Positions 1 through 5,227 of a stretch of 5,647 nucleotides of DNA are shown in pieces. Made by a program: the position numbers and the translations under genes. The notes under the pieces were generated by a model. It ran no database searches, was not told where the DNA came from, and saw only the letters and a list, made by a program, of their open reading frames with translations. The DNA is taken from contig JAWXCJ010000214.1 of the NCBI GenBank assembly GCA_034408875.1, positions 1-5,647 on the forward strand, given 5' to 3'. Each line of letters begins with the position of its first letter. Positions within the stretch are counted from its first letter, which is position 1. This DNA is from JANNHK01 sp034408875. Lineage in GTDB: Bacteria; Actinomycetota; Acidimicrobiia; IMCC26256; PALSA-610.

Positions 1-492
1 CAGCCGCCGATCCTCGTCGCCGCGCTACGCGAGGGCATGTTGCGCCTCGCCGGCCGCGAAGGCGACGGGGCGATCATCAACTGGCTCTCGGCCGACGACG
101 TCAAGACGGTCGTGCCCCACGTCGGCCCCGACAAGGAAATCGTCGCACGCATCTTCGTCTTCCCGACTGACGACGCGGGCCTCGCCCGCGCGGTCGGCAA
201 GCGCGCGATCGCGTCGTACCTCACGGTCCCGGTCTACGCCGCGTTCCACGAGTGGCTCGGGCGCGGCGACGAACTCGCCGACCTGTGGCGACTCTGGAAG
301 GAAGGCGACCGCAAGGCCGCCGCCGAGTCGATTCCCGACCACGTCGTCGACCAACTGCTCGTGTGGGGCAAACCCGAACAGTGCCGCGAGCACTTGCAGC
401 GCTACATCGACAACGGTGTCACGACACCCGCGCCCGCGTTGTTCAGCGGGCCGGACCAGTTGCGTACCGTGCTGGAAGCCCTCAAGCCCTGA
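1..492 (+). CDS. Luciferase-like (LLM class) F420-type oxidoreductase, C-terminal part
   Basis: The frame is open from base 1 to a TGA at 490-492, giving 163 visible residues; the N-terminus lies before the window. The visible part fits the C-terminal half of a luciferase-like TIM-barrel oxidoreductase: it opens with P-P-I-L-V-A-A-L-R-E-G-M-L-R-L-A-G, the usual strand-helix motif of the family, then an A-D-G-like E-G-D-G-A-I-I-N-W segment, and near the end a G-K-P-E-Q-C-R-E-H-L-Q-R-Y-I-D-N-G-V motif that closes many such proteins. Members use reduced F420 or FMN to reduce or oxygenate small organic substrates in the cytoplasm; which cofactor is used cannot be read from this half. An internal ATG at 37 is only the first Met in the open frame, not a likely start. 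Its stop overlaps the next gene's start, so the two are probably co-translated. Family call is good; substrate unknown. Confidence 0.8.
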   Translation, partial: QPPILVAALREGMLRLAGREGDGAIINWLSADDVKTVVPHVGPDKEIVARIFVFPTDDAGLARAVGKRAIASYLTVPVYAAFHEWLGRGDELADLWRLWKEGDRKAAAESIPDHVVDQLLVWGKPEQCREHLQRYIDNGVTTPAPALFSGPDQLRTVLEALKP

Positions 493-1520
493 TGCCCCGG
501 CCGCGTAACTTCTCGGTCTGGGCGTACTGGCGGCTACGTCTCGAAGAGCTGACCGAGGAAGACCCGATTCCCGTCGACGGCGACGGCGACGAGATCGGCG
601 CGTGGCGGGTGCGCGCCCGCGACCGGCTGCACGAGTTGGTCGGTCCGTGGCCAACCGCGGTGCCGCTCGAGCTCGAAGTCGTCGACGAGACGGCCGCCGA
701 CGGGTTCACGCGCCAGAAGGTCGTATACGACAGCGAGAAGTTCATGTCGGTGCCGGCCAACCTGCTCGTGCCCGACGACCACACCGGAACGGGCCCGGCG
801 GTGCTCGCGATCCACGGCCACGGCCTCGACAAGGATTCCGTCAGCACCGGCGACGGATACGGCGCCCAACTCGCGCGCCGCGGGTTCGTCGTGCTCGCGC
901 CCGACCTGCGCACGTTCGGCGAACGCGCCGACGACCTGTTACCGCTCCCCGAGCCCGACGACTTCGTCTCCGACGTCATGCACGAACACTTCCGCTGCGA
1001 CTGGCCGCTCGTGTGCGCGGTCATGGCCGGTGAACAGCCACTCACCCAGAATCTCTGGGACCTGCGGTGCGGGCTCGACGTCCTCGCCCAGCACCCCGGT
1101 GTCGACGAAGCGCGCATCGGGTGCGCGGGCTGGTCGTACGGCGGCACACTGTCACTGTTCCTCGCCGCCCTCGACGAGCGCGTCAAGGCCGCGGTCGTGT
1201 CGTCGTTTTTCTCGTCGTGGCGCGTCGCGCACACGCTGCCGTGGAACATGTGTGGCAATCAGGTGCTGTGGGGCATGCTCGGCCGCATCGAGCACGCCCA
1301 CCTCGGCGGTCTCGTCGCACCGCGCGCTCTGTGTTGCGAGAACGCGGAAGACGACGACTTGTTCCCCGCCGACGTCGCCCGCGTCGAGTTCGAGAAGGTC
1401 CGCCGCGTGTACGAGCACCTCGACGTGCCCGACCGCGCCGTCCTCGACGTGTTCCCCGGCGGCCACGCGTGGAACGGCCGCGAAGCGGTCGACTTCCTGA
1501 AACGCGAACTTGCGTCATAG
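492..1520 (+). CDS. Alpha/beta hydrolase (dienelactone hydrolase/acetylxylan esterase-like)
   Basis: A 342-residue cytoplasmic-type alpha/beta hydrolase with no signal peptide. The ATG at 492 overlaps the previous TGA by one base (TGATG). The open frame extends further upstream, but that part is a shadow of the oxidoreductase gene. Visible fold marks: the oxyanion-side motif H-G-H-G at residues 108-111, the nucleophile elbow G-W-S-Y-G-G at 213-218 with Ser215, an E-N-A-E-D-D-D-L-F-P segment at 283-292 where Asp288 fits the acid, and F-P-G-G-H-A-W-N-G at 321-329 with His325. The complete triad suggests an active esterase or related hydrolase. The C-terminal block (V-A-P-R-A-L followed by the acid and F-P) is typical of the large abhydrolase group that includes acetylxylan esterase and dienelactone hydrolase relatives. 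Substrate is not deducible. The Cys-Cys pair at 281-282 and Cys211 beside the nucleophile elbow are noticeable but have no known role. It probably works on a product of the coupled oxidoreductase (inference). Confidence 0.85.
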   Translation: MPRPRNFSVWAYWRLRLEELTEEDPIPVDGDGDEIGAWRVRARDRLHELVGPWPTAVPLELEVVDETAADGFTRQKVVYDSEKFMSVPANLLVPDDHTGTGPAVLAIHGHGLDKDSVSTGDGYGAQLARRGFVVLAPDLRTFGERADDLLPLPEPDDFVSDVMHEHFRCDWPLVCAVMAGEQPLTQNLWDLRCGLDVLAQHPGVDEARIGCAGWSYGGTLSLFLAALDERVKAAVVSSFFSSWRVAHTLPWNMCGNQVLWGMLGRIEHAHLGGLVAPRALCCENAEDDDLFPADVARVEFEKVRRVYEHLDVPDRAVLDVFPGGHAWNGREAVDFLKRELAS

Positions 1521-1536
1521 AGCTGGGCGGGGCGCA

Positions 1537-1554
1537 CTACCGACTGGTAGGTAG
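1537..1554. promoter_or_regulatory. Probable TetR-A operator
   Basis: The 18-bp site CTACCGACTGGTAGGTAG is an imperfect palindrome: 14 of 18 positions match its own reverse complement, giving CTACC-n-AC-nn-GT-n-GGTAG. It sits in the 45-bp gap between the hydrolase stop and the TetR-A start, ending 11 bases before the ATG, and overlaps the likely -10 element. Its size, symmetry and position are what is expected for an autoregulatory TetR operator. The assignment to TetR-A is an inference from position. Confidence 0.6.
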
Positions 1555-1557
1555 ACT
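1552..1557 (+). promoter_or_regulatory. Possible -10 element for leaderless TetR-A transcript
   Basis: TAGACT fits the actinobacterial TANNNT -10 pattern and ends 8 bases before the ATG at 1566, so transcription would begin at or within a base or two of the start codon. No convincing Shine-Dalgarno sequence precedes that ATG, which agrees with a leaderless message. No good -35 is visible. The element overlaps the operator, so a bound repressor would block it. Confidence 0.4.
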
Positions 1558-1565
1558 GGAACATC

Positions 1566-2180
1566 ATGGCGGCCCTTCCTGCAAGCCCGACGACTCGCGA
1601 GCAGATCCTCGAGATCGCGCGTCTTCGGTTCGCCGACCACGGCTACGCGGGCACGAGCCTGAATGCGATCGCCGACGATGTCGGCATTCGCCGCCCGAGC
1701 CTGCTGTACCACTTCCCCTCGAAGGAAGCGCTGTACCGCGAGGTGCTGTTCGATTCGTTCGCGAACTGGGCCGCGCTCGTCGACCAGGCGATCGAGGGTC
1801 CCCGCGAGGGCTGGCCTCAGGTCGAGCGCGTGCTGCGCGCCGCGTTCCGGTTCTTCGAAGACCGCCCCGAGTTCGTGCGCCTCGTGCGTTGGGAAGCCCT
1901 CGACGGCGGACCGTTCCTGCGCGACGAACTCGCGCTGCTGTTGCGCCCCCTGTTCGACCGTGGCGCCGCGTTCCTCGAACGCGAGATGGACGCCGGCCGC
2001 CTGCGTCGCTACGACGCCAAACAGCTGTTGCTCACCGGCTACGGCGCGGTGCTCTCGTACCTCTCGGACGCGTCGCTGATGACGGGCTTGCTCGACATCG
2101 ACCCGCTGTCGGCCGACGCGCTCGCCGCGCGCCGGGAGCACGTCATCGACGTGCTCCGCAATGCCGTCGCGCCGCAGTAG
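1566..2180 (+). CDS. TetR/AcrR-family transcriptional regulator (TetR-A)
   Basis: A 204-residue regulator of normal TetR length. The N-terminal DNA-binding domain spans about residues 10-58: helix 1 with T-R-E-Q-I-L-E-I-A-R-L-R-F-A, then G-Y-A-G-T-S-L-N-A-I-A-D-D-V-G-I and the recognition helix around R-R-P-S-L-L-Y-H-F-P-S-K-E-A-L, all hallmark TetR positions. The rest is an all-helical ligand and dimer domain, with an F-R-F-F-E-D-R-P-E-F-V-R-L-V-R-W-E-A segment near 94-111 like that of several TetR subfamilies. The ligand cannot be predicted. The ATG lacks a clear ribosome site and may be leaderless; the palindrome just upstream suggests self-repression. It could also control the oxidoreductase/hydrolase pair that ends 45 bp upstream, but their promoter is outside the window. 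It converges with the minus-strand MDMPI gene, with only 7 bases between the two stop codons. Confidence 0.9.
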   Translation: MAALPASPTTREQILEIARLRFADHGYAGTSLNAIADDVGIRRPSLLYHFPSKEALYREVLFDSFANWAALVDQAIEGPREGWPQVERVLRAAFRFFEDRPEFVRLVRWEALDGGPFLRDELALLLRPLFDRGAAFLEREMDAGRLRRYDAKQLLLTGYGAVLSYLSDASLMTGLLDIDPLSADALAARREHVIDVLRNAVAPQ

Positions 2181-2211
2181 CGCTGGTTCAGAGCTTCCCG
2201 TCGTTCCAGCG
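2181..2211. terminator. Weak stem-loop at convergent gene ends
   Basis: CGCTGG (2181-2186) and CCAGCG (2206-2211) form a perfect 6-bp stem around a 19-base loop, directly after the TetR-A stop and across the end of the minus-strand gene. There is no T-tract on either side, so it is not a standard intrinsic terminator. It is the only inverted repeat I see at this convergent junction, and chance is a real alternative. Confidence 0.2.
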
Positions 2212-2910
2212 ATCGAGGAGCGACGCGTCGCCGAAGACTTCGACGGCCGTCGGCCGGGCGCGACCCCACGCCATCAACAGCAGGTCCGAGGCCGGGCCTC
2301 GAGCCGCGACATCGCCCTTGGCGTGCTCACGCGTGATCTGCAAGCCGTCAGGCGCGAAGCGCACGAGCCATTCGCCGTCGCCGTCGGTGCAGTGCAGGTG
2401 CATCGTTTCACCGGTGCCGGTCGGCATTTCGTACTTCGGCCGGTGCGGCAGTAGGTCGAACACCTCCTGGATGCCGTCGATCGCGAGTTGCGTCTCGATC
2501 GGGTCGGGTGTGCCGGTGGCACCCTGCGCGTCCCAACGGTGCACGGCGATCTCGTGGGCCTGGCGCCGCGCCCAGAACCCGGTCGTGCGTTCGGGTGTCC
2601 ACGTCCACACTTCTTGGTCGGGACCCGCGCTCGCGAGCGCGTCGGCCATGCGCGCGACACCCGTCGCTTCGTAGTCGATGAGCGCGTTGCCTTCGGGTGG
2701 CTCGATCTTCGACCAGTGCGCCTTCGGGTCGGTGCGGGTCTCGACGATCTCCGCGACCCAGTGATGAATGCGCGCGATGTGCGAGAGCAGATCGGCGACC
2801 GTCCATCCGGGGCACGAAGGGACTGACGCGTCGACACCCGCAGCGCGCACCGCCTGCACGAGCGCGTCGCCTTCGCGCCGGATCGCGGCAATGTACTGCG
2901 CGTGCTCCAT
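2188..2910 (-). CDS. Maleylpyruvate isomerase-family (MDMPI) mycothiol-dependent enzyme
   Basis: A 240-residue protein of the mycothiol-dependent maleylpyruvate isomerase family, related to the DinB fold. The N-terminal helical bundle carries C-P-G-W-T-V-A-D-L-L-S-H-I-A-R-I-H at about 33-49, a signature of the family, with His44. A second motif, Q-A-H-E-I-A-V-H-R-W-D-A, gives Glu120 and His124. His44, Glu120 and His124 match the three metal-ligand positions known in the characterised isomerase, so metal binding is probably intact. A smaller C-terminal domain follows (about 165-240), as in the family. Members include maleylpyruvate isomerase and many proteins of unknown substrate that are thought to use mycothiol, the actinobacterial low-molecular-weight thiol; the exact reaction here is open. 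The ATG at 2910 overlaps the SRAP stop (TGATG on the minus strand). A GAGG lies 13 bases upstream, rather far, so translational coupling probably drives initiation. A longer frame upstream is a shadow of the SRAP gene. Confidence 0.87.
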   Translation of the reverse strand: MEHAQYIAAIRREGDALVQAVRAAGVDASVPSCPGWTVADLLSHIARIHHWVAEIVETRTDPKAHWSKIEPPEGNALIDYEATGVARMADALASAGPDQEVWTWTPERTTGFWARRQAHEIAVHRWDAQGATGTPDPIETQLAIDGIQEVFDLLPHRPKYEMPTGTGETMHLHCTDGDGEWLVRFAPDGLQITREHAKGDVAARGPASDLLLMAWGRARPTAVEVFGDASLLDRWNDGKL

Positions 2911-3608
2911 CACGCCGACGCTACCTCGACTCTCGTCGTGAGGTCGGGGGTGTCGTTGTCGGCCTTGTTGACGAGCGTCGACACCGGCCACGCCTCGACC
3001 TCGGCGTCGGGCAACGGAACGAGCACGTCCTGCAACGCGGCCGTGTCGCGAAACGCGGGGTCGAGCCAGCGGTCCCACTGCGACTCCGGCAGCACGACGG
3101 GCATGCGGTGATGGATCGGCGTCAGCGTGTCGTTTGCTTCGGTCGTGATGATCGCGAACGTGCGGAGGTCGTCCTCGCCCCAGCGTTCCCACAGCCCCGC
3201 GAACGCGAACGGTTCGCCGTCGGTGCGGTGGATGAACCACGGCTGCTTCTGCTTGCGGCCCTCGATCGCCTGCCACTCGTAAAACCCGTCGGCCGGCACG
3301 ATGCACCGGCGCTTTTCAAAGGCGCGCCGGAACGCGGGCTTGGTCGCGACCGACTCGGCGCGCGCGTTGATCTGGCGGTCGCCGATTTTGATGTCGTCGG
3401 CCCAGTACGGCACGAGCCCCCACCGGACCCGGTCGAGCACCCGCCGGCCCGAACTCACCGCGACGATCGGCATCTCGGAACGGGGCGCCACGTTGTACTG
3501 CGGGTACGGCTCGTCGTCGGGCTTCGGCTCGGGGATCCGTATCTCCTCGATCCCGAAATGGGCCGCCAACAGGGTCGGGGACGAGGCCTGGACGTAGCGA
3601 CCGCACAT
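2910..3608 (-). CDS. SRAP-family abasic-site crosslinking protein (YedK/HMCES type)
   Basis: A 232-residue SOS response-associated peptidase (SRAP) domain protein of usual bacterial length. Family members crosslink to abasic sites in single-stranded DNA through the N-terminal cysteine after Met1 is removed, protecting the lesion. The expected residues are present when the ATG at 3608 is used: Cys2 in M-C-G-R-Y, Asn81 in N-A-R-A-E, Glu111 in G-F-Y-E-W and His166 in H-H-R-M-P, plus P-Y-P-Q-Y-N-V-A-P near 35-42 and the closing V-N-K-A-D-N-D motif. An in-frame GTG three codons earlier would bury Cys2 and is rejected. A GGAAGG lies only one base before the ATG, too close for a normal ribosome site, so a leaderless start is plausible. 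No convincing LexA/SOS box is seen. It is the first gene of a two-gene operon with the MDMPI-type gene and is divergent from TetR-B. Confidence 0.93.
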   Translation of the reverse strand: MCGRYVQASSPTLLAAHFGIEEIRIPEPKPDDEPYPQYNVAPRSEMPIVAVSSGRRVLDRVRWGLVPYWADDIKIGDRQINARAESVATKPAFRRAFEKRRCIVPADGFYEWQAIEGRKQKQPWFIHRTDGEPFAFAGLWERWGEDDLRTFAIITTEANDTLTPIHHRMPVVLPESQWDRWLDPAFRDTAALQDVLVPLPDAEVEAWPVSTLVNKADNDTPDLTTRVEVASA

Positions 3609-3615
3609 GCCTTCC

Positions 3616-3621
3616 ACGCTA
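3616..3621 (-). promoter_or_regulatory. Possible -10 element for SRAP gene
   Basis: On the minus strand these bases read TAGCGT, fitting TANNNT, and end 7 bases before the ATG at 3608. That places the transcript start at the initiation codon and agrees with the poor ribosome-site spacing. The -35 region is unconvincing (CTTCGG at the expected distance), so this remains tentative. Confidence 0.35.
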
Positions 3622-3627
3622 ATTGCC

Positions 3628-3655
3628 TTGACTCCGCCCCGAAGTTCCCTACAAT
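3628..3655 (+). promoter_or_regulatory. Near-consensus sigma-70-type promoter for TetR-B operon
   Basis: TTGACT (3628-3633) and TACAAT (3650-3655) are separated by 16 bases, close to consensus in both hexamers and spacing, and stand out in a GC-rich background. Transcription would start near 3662, inside the palindromic operator, giving a leader of about 30 bases before the GTG start at 3692. The -35 lies about 20 bp from the divergent SRAP start, so the two promoters share DNA. Confidence 0.72.
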
Positions 3656-3656
3656 C

Positions 3657-3674
3657 AAACCGAACGGTCGGTTT
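3657..3674. promoter_or_regulatory. TetR-B operator palindrome
   Basis: AAACCGAACGGTCGGTTT matches its reverse complement at 16 of 18 positions. It begins 2 bases after the -10 hexamer and covers the expected transcription start, a classic place for repression by a TetR dimer. Its location 18 bp before the TetR-B start codon makes autoregulation the simplest reading. The site is also about 50-66 bp upstream of the SRAP start, so an effect on that promoter is possible but less direct. Confidence 0.78.
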
Positions 3675-3691
3675 TTTTCGAAAGGAACCCG

Positions 3692-4315
3692 GTGCATCCC
3701 ACGAAGGGTCAGCAGACCCGCCGGCGTATCGTCGAAGTCTCGGCCCCCGTGTTCAACCGGCTCGGCTACGTCGGCTCCTCGATGCGCGACCTGATCGACG
3801 CCACCGGGCTCGAGAAGGGCGGTATCTACAACCACTTCGGCTCGAAGGAACAGCTCGCGCTCGAGGCCTACGACCACTCGATGAACCTGGTCGAGAACTC
3901 ACTGGCCCGCTCGCAGGAGGGCGACAAATCCGGATACGAACGCCTCGTCGCGCTGGTGCACGCGTTCGCCGCGAGCGCCCGCAAACCCGTCATCGACGGC
4001 GGCTGCCCGATCATGAACACCGCGATCGAGGCCGACGACACGCACCCCGAACTGCGCGACCGCGCCCGGCACTCGATGAACAACTGGCACCGGCTCATCG
4101 GCCGGCGCGTCAAGGACGGCATCACCGACGGCACCATCGCGGCCGGCACCGACCCGTACCAACTCGCGTCGGTCCTCACCTCCTCACTCGAAGGCGCGTT
4201 GATGCTCACCCGCCTGTTCGACGACCCGGCCCACATGGACCGCGTTGTCGCGCACGTACTCGACCACCTGCACACACTCCGACCCTCCCCCCGGAACGAA
4301 TCCAAGGAGGCCTGA
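3692..4315 (+). CDS. TetR/AcrR-family transcriptional regulator (TetR-B)
   Basis: A 207-residue regulator beginning at a GTG with AAAGGA five bases upstream. The TetR DNA-binding domain covers about residues 7-56: T-R-R-R-I-V-E-V-S-A-P-V-F, G-Y-V-G-S-S-M-R-D-L-I-D-A-T-G-L and the recognition helix E-K-G-G-I-Y-N-H-F-G-S-K-E-Q-L. The C-terminal domain holds G-G-C-P-I-M-N-T-A-I-E-A-D-D at 103-116 followed by H-P-E-L-R-D, a pattern seen in one group of TetR C-terminal domains. The cysteine at 105 sits in this conserved spot; whether it senses electrophiles or thiol-reactive ligands, as in some TetR proteins, is only a suggestion. A strong promoter and a palindromic operator lie directly upstream. 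The next gene starts one base after this stop, so the regulator is the first gene of the operon it probably represses. Acyl-CoA or a related compound is a reasonable ligand guess from the downstream enzymes. Confidence 0.92.
   Translation: MHPTKGQQTRRRIVEVSAPVFNRLGYVGSSMRDLIDATGLEKGGIYNHFGSKEQLALEAYDHSMNLVENSLARSQEGDKSGYERLVALVHAFAASARKPVIDGGCPIMNTAIEADDTHPELRDRARHSMNNWHRLIGRRVKDGITDGTIAAGTDPYQLASVLTSSLEGALMLTRLFDDPAHMDRVVAHVLDHLHTLRPSPRNESKEA
4304..4310 (+). promoter_or_regulatory. Strong ribosome binding site for thioesterase gene
   Basis: AAGGAGG, an essentially complete Shine-Dalgarno sequence, lies inside the last codons of TetR-B, six bases before the ATG at 4317. It fixes the thioesterase start and suggests the enzyme is made at a higher level than the regulator. 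Confidence 0.8.
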
Positions 4316-4316
4316 C

Positions 4317-4730
4317 ATGGCCGCACTGCCCATCTCCGAAGAAGGCGTGCGTACCCGCACCGTCTCGTGGACCGACCCCGCGCGCGCTCGGTTCCAGCTG
4401 CGCGACCTCGACGGCTACGAACAGCTGCGCGCCATGATGCGCGGCGACGCCGCTCCCCCGCCGGCCGCCGCGCTGCTCGGCATGGAGATCACCGAAGTCG
4501 CGCGCGGCCGGGTCGTGTTCTCACTCGTCGCCGACGAACTGCACGAGAACCCAATGGGCACCATGCACGGCGGCATCATCGCCACGCTCGTCGACAGTGC
4601 GATGGGCTGTGCCGTCGCGTCGTCGTTGCCCGCGGGCGCGGGGTACACGACCCTCGAACTGAAGACGAATTTCGTGCGGCCCATCGTGCAGGCGACGGGA
4701 CGCGTGCGGCGCAAGGTGGTTCCCAAATGA
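4317..4730 (+). CDS. PaaI-type hotdog-fold thioesterase, apparently short at the C-terminus
   Basis: A 137-residue protein of the PaaI/4HBT hotdog family, whose members hydrolyse acyl-CoA or aryl-CoA thioesters. The start is set by AAGGAGG six bases upstream. An N-terminal extension of about 45 residues (R-T-V-S-W-T-D-P, then G-Y-E-Q-L-R-A-M-M-R-G-D-A-A-P-P-P) is common in actinobacterial relatives. The core follows: L-L-G-M-E-I-T-E-V near 53-61, H-E-N-P-M-G-T-M-H-G-G at 76-86 and T-L-V-D-S-A-M-G at 90-97, giving Asn78, Gly81, His84 and Asp93 at family active-site positions, then L-K-T-N-F-V-R-P-I at 115-123. The usual fold goes on with two further strands (a V-V-H-R-G-R-R-like strand and a final A-x-A-T-x-T strand), but here it ends with R-R-K-V-V-P-K and a stop about 30-40 residues early. 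No other frame restores the missing part. It may be inactive, remodelled, or dependent on a partner. The stop overlaps the next start in ATGA. Confidence 0.82.
   Translation: MAALPISEEGVRTRTVSWTDPARARFQLRDLDGYEQLRAMMRGDAAPPPAAALLGMEITEVARGRVVFSLVADELHENPMGTMHGGIIATLVDSAMGCAVASSLPAGAGYTTLELKTNFVRPIVQATGRVRRKVVPK
4713..4719 (+). promoter_or_regulatory. Ribosome binding site for acetyltransferase gene
   Basis: AAGGTGG lies seven bases before the ATG at 4727, inside the last codons of the thioesterase. It supports that start and, with the ATGA overlap, translational coupling. The same bases encode the unusual terminal residues of the thioesterase. Confidence 0.6.
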
Positions 4731-5227
4731 AGCCGCTCGTTCTCGCCGACGGCGCGCTGCTCGCGGTGCGCGCCATCGAACCCGACGACGTCGATCGCCT
4801 GGAACGCATGTTCCACCGGCTCTCGCCCGAGACCGTGTACCGCCGCTTCTTCTCCCCCGTGCAGCGGCCGCCGCACAAGTCCCTCGAACGCCTCGCCAAC
4901 GTCGACCACGACTGCCGGGAAGCCCTCGTGGCGCTGTGCGGCGACGAGATCGTGGCGGTTGCCCGCTACGACGCCACCTGCGGCGAGCACGAGGCCGAGA
5001 TCGCGGTGACGGTCGAGGACGCGTGGCAGCACCGCGGGCTCGGCCGCCGCTTGGCCCGACGGCTCGCGAACGAGGCGCTCACCCATGGCATCGACCACTT
5101 CGTCGCCACCATGCTCCCCGAGAACCGCGCCGCACTCGGCCTGCTGCGCAACCTCTCGCCCGCCGCGTCGGTGCGCTTCGACGGCGGCACGTACGCCGCG
5201 GTCGCACCGCTGGAACAGGCGAGCTAG
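4727..5227 (+). CDS. GNAT-family N-acetyltransferase (Pat-like domain)
   Basis: A 166-residue stand-alone GNAT domain that transfers an acyl group from acyl-CoA to an amine. It opens with D-G-A-L-L-A-V-R-A-I-E-P-D-D, then R-L-S-P-E-T-V-Y-R-R-F-F-S-P at about 31-44, a signature of the group related to the acetyltransferase domain of Pat protein lysine acetyltransferases. A-E-I-A-V-T-V-E-D-A-W (90-100) leads to the acetyl-CoA-binding Q-H-R-G-L-G motif (Q101, G104, G106), and L-P-E-N-R-A-A-L-G-L-L-R-N-L at 130-143 is the usual next helix. Glu91 lies where Pat enzymes have a catalytic glutamate (by memory of the family, not tested). No cyclic-nucleotide or CoA-ligase domain is attached, unlike the larger Pat proteins. 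The start overlaps the thioesterase stop (ATGA); its stop overlaps that of the convergent DUF3052 gene. The substrate could be a protein lysine or a small amine. Confidence 0.87.
   Translation: MKPLVLADGALLAVRAIEPDDVDRLERMFHRLSPETVYRRFFSPVQRPPHKSLERLANVDHDCREALVALCGDEIVAVARYDATCGEHEAEIAVTVEDAWQHRGLGRRLARRLANEALTHGIDHFVATMLPENRAALGLLRNLSPAASVRFDGGTYAAVAPLEQAS

Noticed and set aside
1067..2674. A 535-codon plus-strand open frame across the hydrolase, TetR-A and the end of the MDMPI-type gene
   Set aside because: Its product is Arg/Pro/Ala-rich low-complexity sequence, it runs through three well-supported genes in other frames, and it shows no domain. It is a by-product of high GC content.
2911..3306. 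N-terminal extension of the MDMPI-type protein to 372 residues
   Set aside because: The added part is antisense-strand out-of-frame SRAP sequence rich in Arg; the family begins near M-E-H-A-Q-Y-I, and the TGATG overlap fits the short form.
3661..3675. Possible LexA/SOS box (CGAAC-N4-G) near the SRAP gene
   Set aside because: The left half CGAAC is present but the right half GGTTT does not match GTTCG, and the site is better explained by the TetR palindrome.
3657..3678. Hairpin followed by seven T residues, which resembles a rho-independent terminator
   Set aside because: No plus-strand gene ends upstream, as the SRAP gene runs the other way. The two arms abut with almost no loop, and the site lies directly behind a strong -10, so an operator is the better reading.
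1566..4335. TetR-A and the thioesterase both start with M-A-A-L-P-x-S, suggesting a shared origin
   Set aside because: The similarity stops after seven residues, codon choice differs, and the proteins are unrelated; chance is sufficient.
4720..4730. Programmed -1 frameshift at CCCAAATGA producing a thioesterase-acetyltransferase fusion
   Set aside because: The codons GTT CCC AAA do not form a proper slippery heptamer in the reading frame, and a good ribosome site plus ATGA overlap explains expression of the second gene.
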